64,000 bases of DNA from Methanobacterium_D oryzae. Its GTDB lineage: Archaea > Methanobacteriota > Methanobacteria > Methanobacteriales > Methanobacteriaceae. This document shows positions 54,454 to 63,715 of this stretch, piece by piece. The stretch is taken from contig NZ_JBNPXC010000002.1 in assembly GCF_050433505.1 (NCBI RefSeq), positions 186,001 through 250,000 on the forward strand, read 5' to 3'. Within the stretch, counting starts at the first letter, position 1. Each line of letters begins with the position of its first letter. Under the pieces are notes generated by a model that saw only the letters and a program-made list of their open reading frames with translations, was not told the DNA's origin and searched no databases. The position numbers were made by a program, and so were the translations under genes.

Positions 54454-55563
54454 CTAATTAAACTTTTTATAATCAATATTTAACTTTTCTGCTACCTCAT
54501 ATGCTTTTTGTATATCTTCAGCACGAATTGTAATGCGTTGAAATTTATCAGGGCCATGAATTACCCAACAATTATCACTATTAAATTCTCTAAATTGATG
54601 ATTATTATTTTCAGTATTATAGTCGCCTATAGGTATCTCAAGAGCACAATATTTTTTAATCCGAGTTTCAACATCCTTATAATTCCATTTGCCTGTAGCC
54701 ATATCTACAAGTTCATGCATGGGACTTATATTTGTTGAAGCAGAAGTTAAATATCTTGTACCGCTTGGACGAGTGTTTATTTCTATAAAATGAGCAACTC
54801 CATCTTTATCTAAGATAATATCAATATCAATTACTCCCTCGCTGCCAAGAAGATTCGCAATCTTTTGAGCTATTGATCTTATATTTTCATTATCAACATT
54901 TTTCATGTTTAAAGGGACTGTTTTGAGCTTATCTAATGGATGAATTCCCTCAAATGTAGTTTTTCCTTTATTAACTGGAACAAGAGGGACTGTTTTTCCA
55001 TTCCATCTTAAAACTTCAATGGATACCTCTATACCTTCAACAAACTTTTCTGCAATTGCACATTCAAAATTATCTATGTTAATTTCTAAATCAGAATCAG
55101 TTAGTGCAATTTTTATTCCGTTTCCTCCCTGCCCTTCAGGTTTTTTTAATACAACTGGTAATTCAGGTTTAAAACCCTTAGAAATTTTACTAAAATCAGG
55201 AGTTTTAATTTTATTTTCAATAAAAAATTCTTTAGTTTTAAGTTTATCTTGTGCAGTTATCACAGCCTCTAATGGAGATGCAACTACTGGTAATCCATAA
55301 TTATTTTCAAGATCTTCCTTGAGCTTTGCAATTTCAACTAATGGTTTATCTATCCCAATAAGCGGTACAACTGCATCTACGTCCTCTTTAAGAGCAATTT
55401 CTTTAGGTCCTTCCATTCCTCTTGGAACAATATAAGAGACATCTGCAAGCTTAAGATTCTTTGAATCAGAATTAGATTCTGTTAATATACTTGTAATATT
55501 TTTATTTTTTGTGTATAGGGCAATATCATCAAAAAGTCTTGCCCCTATAAATAGTATTTTCAT
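54454..55563 (-). CDS. ATP-grasp protein of the pseudomurein cluster (CarB-like)
   Basis: A 369-residue ATP-grasp ligase with PVVLKKPEGQGGNGIKIA (ATP-grasp strand and loop), FVEGIEVSIEVL and HFIEINTRPSGTRYLTSA (metal-binding E/N). Its place behind MraY and pMurE matches the CarB-like gene of methanogen cell-wall clusters. The substrate is not established. Confidence 0.82.
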   Translation of the reverse strand: MKILFIGARLFDDIALYTKNKNITSILTESNSDSKNLKLADVSYIVPRGMEGPKEIALKEDVDAVVPLIGIDKPLVEIAKLKEDLENNYGLPVVASPLEAVITAQDKLKTKEFFIENKIKTPDFSKISKGFKPELPVVLKKPEGQGGNGIKIALTDSDLEINIDNFECAIAEKFVEGIEVSIEVLRWNGKTVPLVPVNKGKTTFEGIHPLDKLKTVPLNMKNVDNENIRSIAQKIANLLGSEGVIDIDIILDKDGVAHFIEINTRPSGTRYLTSASTNISPMHELVDMATGKWNYKDVETRIKKYCALEIPIGDYNTENNNHQFREFNSDNCWVIHGPDKFQRITIRAEDIQKAYEVAEKLNIDYKKFN

Positions 55564-55784
55564 TCTATCACTGGAAATTACTTGATAATATTCTGTTTAA
55601 TTAATATTGCTTTCTTTAAATTTATTATTTTATAACAGTAAAAGATATGTTTTTTATTGCTTAAAAAGATTTGATTTGTAACTTGATTTTCAAAATATTA
55701 AAAATAATATCATGGTTTTATTGTATTAAAACTTACGATAAATTTAATAAATTTAATAATAATATATCTTAACTGGTGATTGTA

Positions 55785-56147
55785 ATGCCAAGAAAAGAGG
55801 GACATGAAGCCATAAAAAAAGCTAGAAAACTAATGGGATTTTCTCCAGATATATTGGACATGTATGAAAAGCTGAATCCTGACCTTTTAGATGTAATATC
55901 CAAATTTGATGATATTATTCTAAGAGACGGAGCTTTACCAACTAAAACTAAGAGATTAATAGCATTAGGAATCATTATTTCGAATCAATGCGGATATTGT
56001 GTTGAACAACAGCTAAGAGCCACTATTAATGCTGGAGCAACAAAAGAAGAAATAGCAGAGTTACTTGGAGTTGTTCTGCTAACTTCAGGAGCGCCTGCAG
56101 TAGCTTCTTGTAGAGATACAGTTGGTGAAATGATCAGAGATCTTTAG
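55785..56147 (+). CDS. Carboxymuconolactone decarboxylase/AhpD-like protein
   Basis: A 120-residue helical protein with the redox-type pair in NQCGYCVEQQLRATINAGA. These proteins often act as peroxidase partners or decarboxylases; the function here is unknown. ATG 55785 is chosen because GGTGAT (55775-55780) is four bases upstream, though a GTG at 55776 is in frame. Its 3' end overlaps the hydrogenase maturation gene by 14 bases, tail to tail. Confidence 0.82.
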   Translation: MPRKEGHEAIKKARKLMGFSPDILDMYEKLNPDLLDVISKFDDIILRDGALPTKTKRLIALGIIISNQCGYCVEQQLRATINAGATKEEIAELLGVVLLTSGAPAVASCRDTVGEMIRDL

Positions 56148-56589
56148 ATGAATTAATTAACTTAAAAACTACATTAACGACTTTATCAATACTTTCTTCA
56201 ATTTCTTTTGAGATATTTTGATCAAGCTCCATTAGTTTAGGTTGGATACCAATAAGAATTATTTCTGCACCAATTGTAGTTTCCATATATTTTATTAAGA
56301 AAGAAACAGGCATTGCATGTGTTGAAATATTATACTTAGCAATTTCATCTTTACAAACAACACGAATATGTCCTGGCTCTTTTTTCATTTCTACAGCATC
56401 AATAAGAATTATATGGGTAGGACTTTCTTTTCTAATAGAACCAGTATAATTTTCGGGAACTGTACCTCCATCAAAAACAGCAACATCATTATTATCATGG
56501 AATAATTCAGATAGTTTCCGTGCTATAATGGGGCCAATAGCATCATCGCCTTTTATTTCGTTTCCTATCCCCAAAATTACTATTTTAAT
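56134..56589 (-). CDS. Hydrogenase maturation protease (HycI/HyaD-like)
   Basis: Removes the C-terminal peptide of [NiFe] hydrogenase large subunits. GNEIKGDDAIGP and the later FDGGTVPENY and STHAMPVSFLIKY hold nickel-binding Glu/Asp/His positions. In frame upstream of a TTG at 56574 lie codons for KIVILGIGN, the family's usual first strand, preceded by ATT at 56587-56589 and no ATG. The start is therefore ATT 56589 (151 residues) or TTG 56574 with a missing strand. It follows the methyltransferase by seven bases. Confidence 0.8.
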   Translation of the reverse strand: MKIVILGIGNEIKGDDAIGPIIARKLSELFHDNNDVAVFDGGTVPENYTGSIRKESPTHIILIDAVEMKKEPGHIRVVCKDEIAKYNISTHAMPVSFLIKYMETTIGAEIILIGIQPKLMELDQNISKEIEESIDKVVNVVFKLINSSKDL

Positions 56590-56596
56590 GTGATTT

Positions 56597-57427
56597 TTAA
56601 GAAATTTTTTTAACTCTTGTTTGTATGCTATCTAATCCACCACCCATTTTATAACTTAGCTTAACTTTTATTATATCTCCTATATTTACATTCATTTTTC
56701 CAGTTGGAATAAGCAGTGGAGGATTAAGCATTGGTGTTGGTCCGCAAATTATATAATTTGTTAAAAGTGTAAAAGTAGTAATTTTAATACCTGAAAATGT
56801 ACCTTTTTTGCAGATTTCGAGTTCAAATTCTGTTTCTACATACTCTTCAATTAAATTCTTAAAATTAAATTCACTGTAAATCACTAAATTACTTAATATT
56901 TGATAATTTATTCTTGAACTCTCAAATTCATCATCATAACAAATAGAATCTCTATCCACGTAGATGGCTTCAGCCCCATTTAAAATGCCCTGAGGTATAA
57001 TTTCTCCATCGTCTTTTAAGTATTTTAAAATTGAATTAACCACTGGAACTTGTTCTTCATCAATTAAAGCAGTATCTAGCATTTCACAAATTATTAAATC
57101 TGCTTTATCTTCAAAAATAACATTTCTTGCATCATCATTAATTAATAAAATATTATTAAATTCTTTAAAATTAGATTCTGCAAGTTTTGCTGATCTTGAA
57201 TCTTTTTCAACAGCGTAAATAAAATTAGAATAAGGTACAGCTAAAATAGAAAGTATTCCACAGCCTGCACCAATATCATATACAGTTCCTTTAGCTTTTT
57301 GCTTAATTGCTTCTAAAAAAGCAGATAATCTTTCTGTATCTGATAAAAGGTTAAAATGATAAGGGGTTGTGCGCATTTTAGCTTTCATGGACAAAAAGTC
57401 TTCTGAGGGCTGTTTTAGGGCGCACAT
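56597..57427 (-). CDS. Class I methyltransferase, PRMT-like
   Basis: A 276-residue SAM enzyme with motif I VYDIGAGCGILSILA (near 49-63), EKDSRSAKLAESN and, in place of the PRMT double-E loop, CEMLDTALIDEEQVPVVNSI. The C-terminal half is beta-rich. A protein arginine or related methyltransferase is possible, but the substrate is unknown. It is transcribed with the hydrogenase maturation protease. Confidence 0.75.
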   Translation of the reverse strand: MCALKQPSEDFLSMKAKMRTTPYHFNLLSDTERLSAFLEAIKQKAKGTVYDIGAGCGILSILAVPYSNFIYAVEKDSRSAKLAESNFKEFNNILLINDDARNVIFEDKADLIICEMLDTALIDEEQVPVVNSILKYLKDDGEIIPQGILNGAEAIYVDRDSICYDDEFESSRINYQILSNLVIYSEFNFKNLIEEYVETEFELEICKKGTFSGIKITTFTLLTNYIICGPTPMLNPPLLIPTGKMNVNIGDIIKVKLSYKMGGGLDSIQTRVKKIS

Positions 57428-57510
57428 ATTGATCTTTACTATATTATCATGACATGTTTATTATGCATCTGATAATTTAGCGAGGTCTTAAAAGTTAAAA
57501 AAATATTTAA

Positions 57511-57960
57511 TTAAGGTGATATTGTGTTACTTGCGCCTGCTTTTTCAAGGTCGAGAGTTTTACCGACAGCAGTACTTGTAAGACGTACGTGTTCTACACC
57601 TTTTAATCTCATGATTTTCTCTGAGAGTGTTCTGATGTATTTTACATCTCCTTTAACTACTATGACTTCGAGACAGTGTTTATCAGTCATGTGTACATGC
57701 ATAACTGCGTTAATGAAATCTTTGTAATCATGTTGAATTTCTGTAAGGTCTTCCATTACTCCTGTGTAGTGATGGTCGTAGATTACTGCAATAATCCCTA
57801 TTCTTTCTCCTTCCATCTCATTCATCCATTGATACCTTACAATGTAATCTTTTAATGCGTCCCTGATACCTTTTGATCTTGATTGGTATCCTCTGTCTTT
57901 TAAAACTCCATCGAATTCATTTAATAGTTTTTTGGGTAATGACATACTAATTCTCATCAC
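57511..57960 (-). CDS. nikR: Nickel-responsive regulator NikR
   Basis: An N-terminal ribbon-helix-helix (1-48, RISMSLPKKLLNEFDGVLK) is followed by an ACT-like metal-sensing domain. Ligands match the E. coli enzyme with an offset of one: H77, H88, H90 and C96 (EIQHDY, HVHMTDKHC). Starts GTG 57960 or ATG 57957 behind GGAGGGAC. It should repress nickel uptake genes; none is adjacent. It is divergent from a CBS protein across repeats listed separately. Confidence 0.92.
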   Translation of the reverse strand: MMRISMSLPKKLLNEFDGVLKDRGYQSRSKGIRDALKDYIVRYQWMNEMEGERIGIIAVIYDHHYTGVMEDLTEIQHDYKDFINAVMHVHMTDKHCLEVIVVKGDVKYIRTLSEKIMRLKGVEHVRLTSTAVGKTLDLEKAGASNTISP

Positions 57961-58279
57961 ATTTGTCCCTCCGTTATTACTTTATTATTATCATACTCTT
58001 TTATAGTATTTAAAGTTTGTCATTGCACAACAATATTGTGCGCAGCAAACAATATTCATACATATCATTTTCATGAAATATATGATATAATACTATTTGC
58101 TTACTTTATACCTATTTAAACTTTATCCTTAGGAAACAATATTGTTCAGACAGAACAATATAATAAATACTTTTATTAGCAAATTTAATATAATAATAAA
58201 CGATTCTGAATTTCTACAATACTAATATAACTTTAAAAGATCAATTGTTAATTACAGTGGATTAATTTGGGGTGATAAA
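57961..58279. other. Divergent intergenic region nikR / CBS protein
   Basis: About 320 bp containing duplicated ACAATATT repeats (listed separately) and a central inverted pair TATCAT (58063-58068) with ATGATA (58082-58087). No RNA gene or coding frame seen. The GGGGTGAT ribosome binding site of the CBS gene is at 58269-58276. Confidence 0.6.
58030..58161. promoter_or_regulatory. Two copies of a bipartite ACAATATTGT repeat
   Basis: Copy 1: ACAATATTGT (58030-58039) and ACAATATT (58049-58056). Copy 2: ACAATATTGT (58136-58145) and ACAATAT (58155-58161). In both, the second element begins 19 bases after the first; the first element is a 10-bp palindrome, and the copies are 106 bp apart. They lie between nikR and the CBS gene, so NikR autoregulation is a reasonable guess. 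Confidence 0.6.
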
Positions 58280-58681
58280 ATAGAAGTTAAAGAAGCAATG
58301 AATAGTGGTGTAATATCAATTAATCCAAATACTCAGCCACTTGAGGCATTCGAGAAAATGTACAAGGAAGGAGTTAGAAGACTTTTTGTTATGGATGATC
58401 AGGGAATTCCTATTGGTGTAATATCTTATCTTGATCTTGTTGGGGTATTAGGAACCATTAGACCAAATATTAAAGATTCAAATAATTTAGCAATAGGAGA
58501 CATCATGTCAGAAGATGTCATAACTATATCTGCAGAGGATAAAATTGAAGATGCAGCAAATTTAATGTTAAGAGCTGACGTATCTGGTTTATTAGTTTTA
58601 GAAAATGAAAAACCAGTAGGGGTAATAACTAAAACAGACATATGTAGGCTGGTAGCTGCCGAAATTTTAGTACCTGGATAA
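58280..58681 (+). CDS. Tandem CBS-domain protein
   Basis: Two CBS domains: EVKEAMNSGVISINPNTQPLEAF begins the first (cited as EVKEAMNSGVIS and INPNTQPLEAF), and IGDIMSEDVITISAEDKIE the second, with GVISYLDLVGVL and GVITKTDICRLVA as the domain ends. Such pairs bind adenine nucleotides. The frame lacks an NTG start before ATG 58298, but GGGGTGAT (58269-58276) is followed by AAA and an in-frame ATA at 58280 which restores the family's first residues. ATA is taken as the start (133 residues). Confidence 0.75.
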   Translation: MEVKEAMNSGVISINPNTQPLEAFEKMYKEGVRRLFVMDDQGIPIGVISYLDLVGVLGTIRPNIKDSNNLAIGDIMSEDVITISAEDKIEDAANLMLRADVSGLLVLENEKPVGVITKTDICRLVAAEILVPG

Positions 58682-58783
58682 TATTAATTTTTTGTTTAAC
58701 AATCAATAACAAATATTTATTTTTTATTATTTCATTAAATCAAAAAAAGCTTTATTTTATTTAAAACAAGTATATAATTAAAA

Positions 58784-58935
<152 letters not shown>

Positions 58936-58958
58936 ATACCCTACTTTTGGGCTTATAG

Positions 58959-58966
58959 TATATAAA
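58959..58966 (-). promoter_or_regulatory. TATA box of the tRNA-Gly pair
   Basis: TTTATATA on the minus strand, with CCTAAAGG immediately upstream as BRE, ends about 24 bases from the tRNA 5' end at 58935, the standard archaeal spacing. Confidence 0.75.
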
Positions 58967-59044
58967 CCTTTAGGTTAATACAAAATCAATGCAACTTGCA
59001 TTGGCTTCAAGCATCTTACTATTATTTTTTATCATTTATATATT

Positions 59045-60082
59045 TTACAGCCATTTTTTTCTTTTAAAATACAGCAGCATAATTCCTGGAATTATTATCA
59101 TTGCTACTATTACTTCTGAAAATATAAGGGGTACTGAAATTTCTGTGATCATATTTTGAAAATTCATTCCAAAAAATCCCGTAATAAACGTTAAAGGAAC
59201 AAAAATCACTGAAATTATAGTTAAAACTCTCACTATTTCATTTAAATTGTTGCTCATGCTTGAAAGGTAAGTATCAAGCATCCCTGAAACTGTGTCTCTA
59301 AATGCATCTAACATATCTGACACTTGAACACTGTGATCATACACATCTCTAAGATATAATCTTGTTGTATCACTAATTAAAGAAAAATTGCTGGTCTTAA
59401 GCGTAATTGTCATTTCTTTTAAAGGCCAGATGGCTTTTCTAAGAGTTATTATTTTTCTTTTTAAATCATTAATTGAATTTAGAGTTTTTTTACTTGCATG
59501 ATTAATTAATTCTTTCTCGAGAGAATCTATTTCATCTTCCATTTCTTCTAAAATGACAAAATAACTGTCAACAATTGCATCTACTAAAGAATATAAAAGA
59601 AAATCTCCGTTATTGGTCCTTATTATGCTCTCTTCTATGTTAATTTGTTTTTTTATTGAATCAAATATTTCACTTTCCTCTTCTTGAAATGATATAACAA
59701 AATTTTTTCCAAGAATAAAGCTTATTTGTTTTATAATTACTTCAGAATCTAATTTAGCGAAGGTTTTTAATACTAAATACAAGTATTTATCGTATTCTTC
59801 TATTTTAGGACGTTGATCTGTGTTTATATCTTCTAGAACTAAAGGGTGTAAATTAAAACATTTTCCTATTTCTTGTATTTCGATGTGTGAAAATCCGTTT
59901 ACTTTAATCCATTTTATGGTATTCTCATTTTTAAATTTACGGCATTTTTCAAACCTTTCTTCCTTAAATAGTTCTTTATTATATTCTATTAAAGTAATTT
60001 TAGATTCTATAACTTCATTACCGTTATATATCAATGATCCTGACTCAATAATACTATTTTCAGGTTTTTCAAGGTTTTCCAT
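59045..60082 (-). CDS. corA: CorA family divalent cation transporter
   Basis: Mg/Co channel. A 345-residue protein with a large cytoplasmic helical domain (1-285), two C-terminal membrane helices and the signature GMN in FFGMNFQN between them. Pore-forming pentamer expected. It ends before the tRNA promoter. Confidence 0.92.
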   Translation of the reverse strand: MENLEKPENSIIESGSLIYNGNEVIESKITLIEYNKELFKEERFEKCRKFKNENTIKWIKVNGFSHIEIQEIGKCFNLHPLVLEDINTDQRPKIEEYDKYLYLVLKTFAKLDSEVIIKQISFILGKNFVISFQEEESEIFDSIKKQINIEESIIRTNNGDFLLYSLVDAIVDSYFVILEEMEDEIDSLEKELINHASKKTLNSINDLKRKIITLRKAIWPLKEMTITLKTSNFSLISDTTRLYLRDVYDHSVQVSDMLDAFRDTVSGMLDTYLSSMSNNLNEIVRVLTIISVIFVPLTFITGFFGMNFQNMITEISVPLIFSEVIVAMIIIPGIMLLYFKRKKWL

Positions 60083-60397
60083 TATATCACAAATAAATTT
60101 TTAGTTAATATTTATTTATTAATACTTATTAATTTTGATTGTTTAATGTTTAAAATACGATTAAAAAAAATTCAACCTTAAATATGTAAAAATAAATAAT
60201 GAAAGAGATTAATAGTAAACTAATTTGTTCTCATTTTAAAAACTAAGTATGGCTATTTAAAGAAATTATTAATTTTCATATGTTGAATACGTATATTTAT
60301 TAATTAAGAAGAGAAATATTCTTTGTCACAAATTAATAGACAATTTAATTCAAAACATTTATATAATGGTAAAAGGCAACTTACTTCCGGTGAGACT

Positions 60398-61414
60398 ATG
60401 GCGATGTCATTGATAATATTAATAGGAATCTTAATCATTTCTTTAATTATAGTAATTAAAGCAGCAGATATATTCGTTGATAATTTAGTTGAAATAGGTA
60501 CTTTGGTGGGAATATCTCAGATAATACTGGGAGTAACGGCATCTGCTATTGGAACATCGCTGCCCGAATTTGGTTCTGCAATGATAGCTACCTTGAGCGG
60601 TAGTCCCGATATAGGAGTTGGTTGTGTAATTGGATCCAATATATGGAATATTGCAGGAATACTAGGTATTACGGCAACATTTGCTGGCGTAATAAAAGCA
60701 GATACCAAAGGGGTTAATAGAGATGGGGCTATTGCACTGGCTACAGCGATTATACTGATGTTTTTCATGTTCTTTGGAGATATTGGTAAAATAGCAGCAA
60801 TTATAATGATAATTGTTTATGCAATTTACTTAAGAATGCTGATAAAAGCTCAAAAAGAAGAAGATGCCGAAAACAGAGCTAAAGAAGTTAAAGAAATTAA
60901 TAATGAAGTCAACATTTCAGAAACTGGTGACTCTGAATCCAAACTTAAAAAACTTAAGTCACTTAGCCCTAAAACTATAGTATGGACTTTAATTGGGCTT
61001 GCAGGGTTGATAGTTGGATGCAGATTATTGGTTTATAGTGGAGTAGAAATGGGGAAAATTTTAGGTATCCCTGAAATGATTATGGGACTCTTTACACTTG
61101 CAATTGGTACCAGTATCCCAGAACTTGTTGTAACATTTTCCTCTGCAATGAAAGGGTTACATGATCTGTCATTGGGAACTGTGCTTGGAAGTAACACATT
61201 TAATATATTGATAGGAATAGGAGTACCTGCCCTTATTATGAATGTACCTGTAGAACCTCTTTCACTCGCATTCGATGCTCCAGTGATGATTTTTGTCACA
61301 GTACTATTGATTCTGCTGACAAAAAGAGGAATGAAACTAACTAGAGTTGATGGAATTATATTAATGGCGGTTTATATTGCTTATGCAACTATAAGAATAG
61401 GATTTTTAGGGTGA
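60398..61414 (+). CDS. Na/Ca exchanger family antiporter (CaCA)
   Basis: About ten membrane helices with the two inverted alpha repeats: GTSLPEFGSAMIATLSG with GSNIWNI, and GTSIPELVVTFSSAMKG with GSNTFNIL. A central polar loop (KAQKEEDAENRAKEVKEINN) separates the halves. ATG 60398 (338 residues) is used because GGTGAG (60389-60394) lies three bases upstream and the frame further upstream is polar and unlikely. The stop TGA is part of the next gene's ribosome binding site. Confidence 0.9.
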   Translation: MAMSLIILIGILIISLIIVIKAADIFVDNLVEIGTLVGISQIILGVTASAIGTSLPEFGSAMIATLSGSPDIGVGCVIGSNIWNIAGILGITATFAGVIKADTKGVNRDGAIALATAIILMFFMFFGDIGKIAAIIMIIVYAIYLRMLIKAQKEEDAENRAKEVKEINNEVNISETGDSESKLKKLKSLSPKTIVWTLIGLAGLIVGCRLLVYSGVEMGKILGIPEMIMGLFTLAIGTSIPELVVTFSSAMKGLHDLSLGTVLGSNTFNILIGIGVPALIMNVPVEPLSLAFDAPVMIFVTVLLILLTKRGMKLTRVDGIILMAVYIAYATIRIGFLG

Positions 61415-61418
61415 TTAA

Positions 61419-61874
61419 ATGTATAAAAAAATATTAGTAACAAGTACCGGCGAATATCTGGATGAAATAATTGAACATACCTTGGATCTAATAAATGAAA
61501 GAGGAATAGAAGTTATTGGCCTTTACGTGGCAGATAATTCAGCACCATTTCTAACCCCCAAAAAAGTTAAGGAAATGATGGTTGATGAACTTAAAGAAAG
61601 AGGAAAAGAAATTTTAGACAGTATGGAAAAAGAATTTAGCGAACCTGCTAATTGTAAAATTAGATTTAGACCAATGCTTGTTGAAGGAGATCCAGCAGAA
61701 CAGATTATTAAAATTGCTGAGGATGAAGATGTTGATGTTATTATTATGGGAACTGGGAAGAGTAAAATAGATAAACATTTACTTGGAAGCGTGTCAGAAA
61801 AAGTCGTTCACTCAGCACCATGCACAATATTGCTTATCAGGTCTAAAAACAAACCTTTAGAACAGATAAAGTGA
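61419..61874 (+). CDS. Universal stress protein (UspA family)
   Basis: A 151-residue Usp domain with the ATP-binding pattern MGTGKSKIDKHLLGSVSEKV (G-2x-G-9x-G-S). It begins four bases after the antiporter stop, within its ribosome-binding context, so the two are co-expressed. It may regulate the antiporter. Confidence 0.9.
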   Translation: MYKKILVTSTGEYLDEIIEHTLDLINERGIEVIGLYVADNSAPFLTPKKVKEMMVDELKERGKEILDSMEKEFSEPANCKIRFRPMLVEGDPAEQIIKIAEDEDVDVIIMGTGKSKIDKHLLGSVSEKVVHSAPCTILLIRSKNKPLEQIK

Positions 61875-61901
61875 ATTATTAATTTTAAAAAGATTTATGG
61901 A

Positions 61902-61930
61902 GTAGAACTTAAGTTCTACAATTATTTTTT
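61902..61930. terminator. Bidirectional terminator between usp and cbiP
   Basis: GTAGAACTT (61902-61910) and AAGTTCTAC (61911-61919) form a perfect 18-bp palindrome followed by AATTATTTTTTT; it separates two convergent genes. Confidence 0.65.
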
Positions 61931-61941
61931 TCATTTTTATT

Positions 61942-63468
61942 TTATTTTTCAATAGATTTTTCAATAATTGTCATATCAACGTTATCTTCAACAATTTCTG
62001 CCAATCTACCAATTGAAAACTTCTTTAAAGTTTCAAAATTGTCTTCACTAAATCCAAGGGCTTCAAGGTCGTTTTGAACCCTTAAATAATCAGTAAATAC
62101 TCTTCTAAACTTAAAATTATGAAATATCCCATGTAGGTAAGATCCAGAGACTAATCCGTTTATTGCCCCATCATAATTAGAGGAAGGATAATTTCCACAA
62201 CCTTTTATCATCCTAAACATTGGTTTAGATTCTCCAAGAATAGTTAATCCTTCATGGAGCTCATAACCTTTAACTAAATCTCCTTTTATACATTTAAACA
62301 TTCCATTTCCAATTATTTCGGCTTTACTTTGAGTTACAATCTTATCGATCCTTTCAAATTTAGTCTTAGCATCTAAAATTCCAATTCCCTTAACACTGCC
62401 ATATGTAGACTCTTTAAATGTTTCATCAATTATTTTTTCCCCAAGCATCTGGTATCCTCCACATATTCCAAAAATTGGGATTTCTTTAGATAGATGGGCA
62501 ATTTCATCGGTAAATCCTGCTTCATTTAAAGCTATCATGTCATTTATGGTATTTCTGGTTCCTGGAATGATTAGAGCATCTATATTTCCTATTTCATCTC
62601 CCATTTCAATTAGTTTAATACCAACATCACCTTCATACTCGAGAGGATCTATATCTGTAAAATTAGAGATTCTGGGGAGCCGCATGACTCCTATGTTTAC
62701 TTTCTCATTTTTACTGTACTTTCGCTCTGAAAGAGATGCAGAGTCTTCTTCTGGAAGTTTAAGGCTTTGATCGTAGGGCATAACTCCAAGAACTGGTACT
62801 CCTACAATTTCTTCAATTTGACGAATTCCGGGGATTAATATATCTAAATTTCCCCTGAATTTGTTAATTATAATTCCCTTTATCCGTTTTCTGTACTTTT
62901 CTTCAAGGAGTGAAAATGTACCTGCAATTGAGGCAAAAACTCCTCCTCTATCGATATCAGCAACCAATATAACATCGGCATCTGCTAATTCTGCTATTTT
63001 CATATTTGCAAGGTCTTTATCTTGCATATTAATTTCTGCAGGAGATCCTGCTCCTTCAATTACAATAATGTCATATTCACTTTTTAAAGTGTCTAATGAT
63101 GTTTTAATTGCCTTTAAAGCTTTTTCTCTAAAAGAATTTTGATAATCATAAAAGTTCATATCATTTACAGCTTTTCCATGTACTATTACTTGAGATATGA
63201 AGTCTTCTTTTGGTTTAAGGAGAATTGGGTTCATATGATAAGAAGGATCAACACCAGCTGCTTCCGCTTGTAATACTTGTGCAATAGCAATTTCTGCGTT
63301 TTCTTTTGTTGTATAAGAATTAAGGGACATATTTTGAGATTTAAAAGGCGCGACCTTGTATCCTCTTTTTGAAAATATTCTGCAAAGTGCAGCTACAACA
63401 ACACTTTTCCCTGCGTTAGATGATGTTCCCTGTACCATTATGCATGTAGTTTTATCTTTAGAACCCAA
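61942..63468 (-). CDS. cbiP: Cobyric acid synthase
   Basis: Amidates adenosylcobyrinic diamide four times in cobamide synthesis. P-loop QGTSSNAGKSVVVAAL near 14-29, a DTBS-like domain, then a class I glutaminase with C in FGICGGYQMLG. C-terminal GSYLHGIFHNFKFRRVF carries the His. Length 508. TTG start 63468 is read from GGAGG seven bases upstream. Confidence 0.94.
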   Translation of the reverse strand: MGSKDKTTCIMVQGTSSNAGKSVVVAALCRIFSKRGYKVAPFKSQNMSLNSYTTKENAEIAIAQVLQAEAAGVDPSYHMNPILLKPKEDFISQVIVHGKAVNDMNFYDYQNSFREKALKAIKTSLDTLKSEYDIIVIEGAGSPAEINMQDKDLANMKIAELADADVILVADIDRGGVFASIAGTFSLLEEKYRKRIKGIIINKFRGNLDILIPGIRQIEEIVGVPVLGVMPYDQSLKLPEEDSASLSERKYSKNEKVNIGVMRLPRISNFTDIDPLEYEGDVGIKLIEMGDEIGNIDALIIPGTRNTINDMIALNEAGFTDEIAHLSKEIPIFGICGGYQMLGEKIIDETFKESTYGSVKGIGILDAKTKFERIDKIVTQSKAEIIGNGMFKCIKGDLVKGYELHEGLTILGESKPMFRMIKGCGNYPSSNYDGAINGLVSGSYLHGIFHNFKFRRVFTDYLRVQNDLEALGFSEDNFETLKKFSIGRLAEIVEDNVDMTIIEKSIEK

Positions 63469-63715
63469 AATTCTGCCTCCATACGTAAAATGAATTTTTA
63501 TGTGTTTATTGAAGAATATTTAGAACTTATTTAAGTATATAATACTTGTATTTTCCTATAAACTAATAAATAAAAGTTGTTTTTAATATTGAAATTTTTA
63601 AAATTAAATTATTATGTTATAATTTACATAATAGTAATACGGTAAAAAAGAAAAATATGTATATAAATTTTATAATTAGAATATTTGGGCCATACAACTT
63701 AATGGGAGTTTTATT

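Noticed and set aside
58057..58091. E. coli-type NikR box
   Set aside because: Half sites found are TATCAT...ATGATA with a short spacer, not GTATGA-N16-TCATAC.
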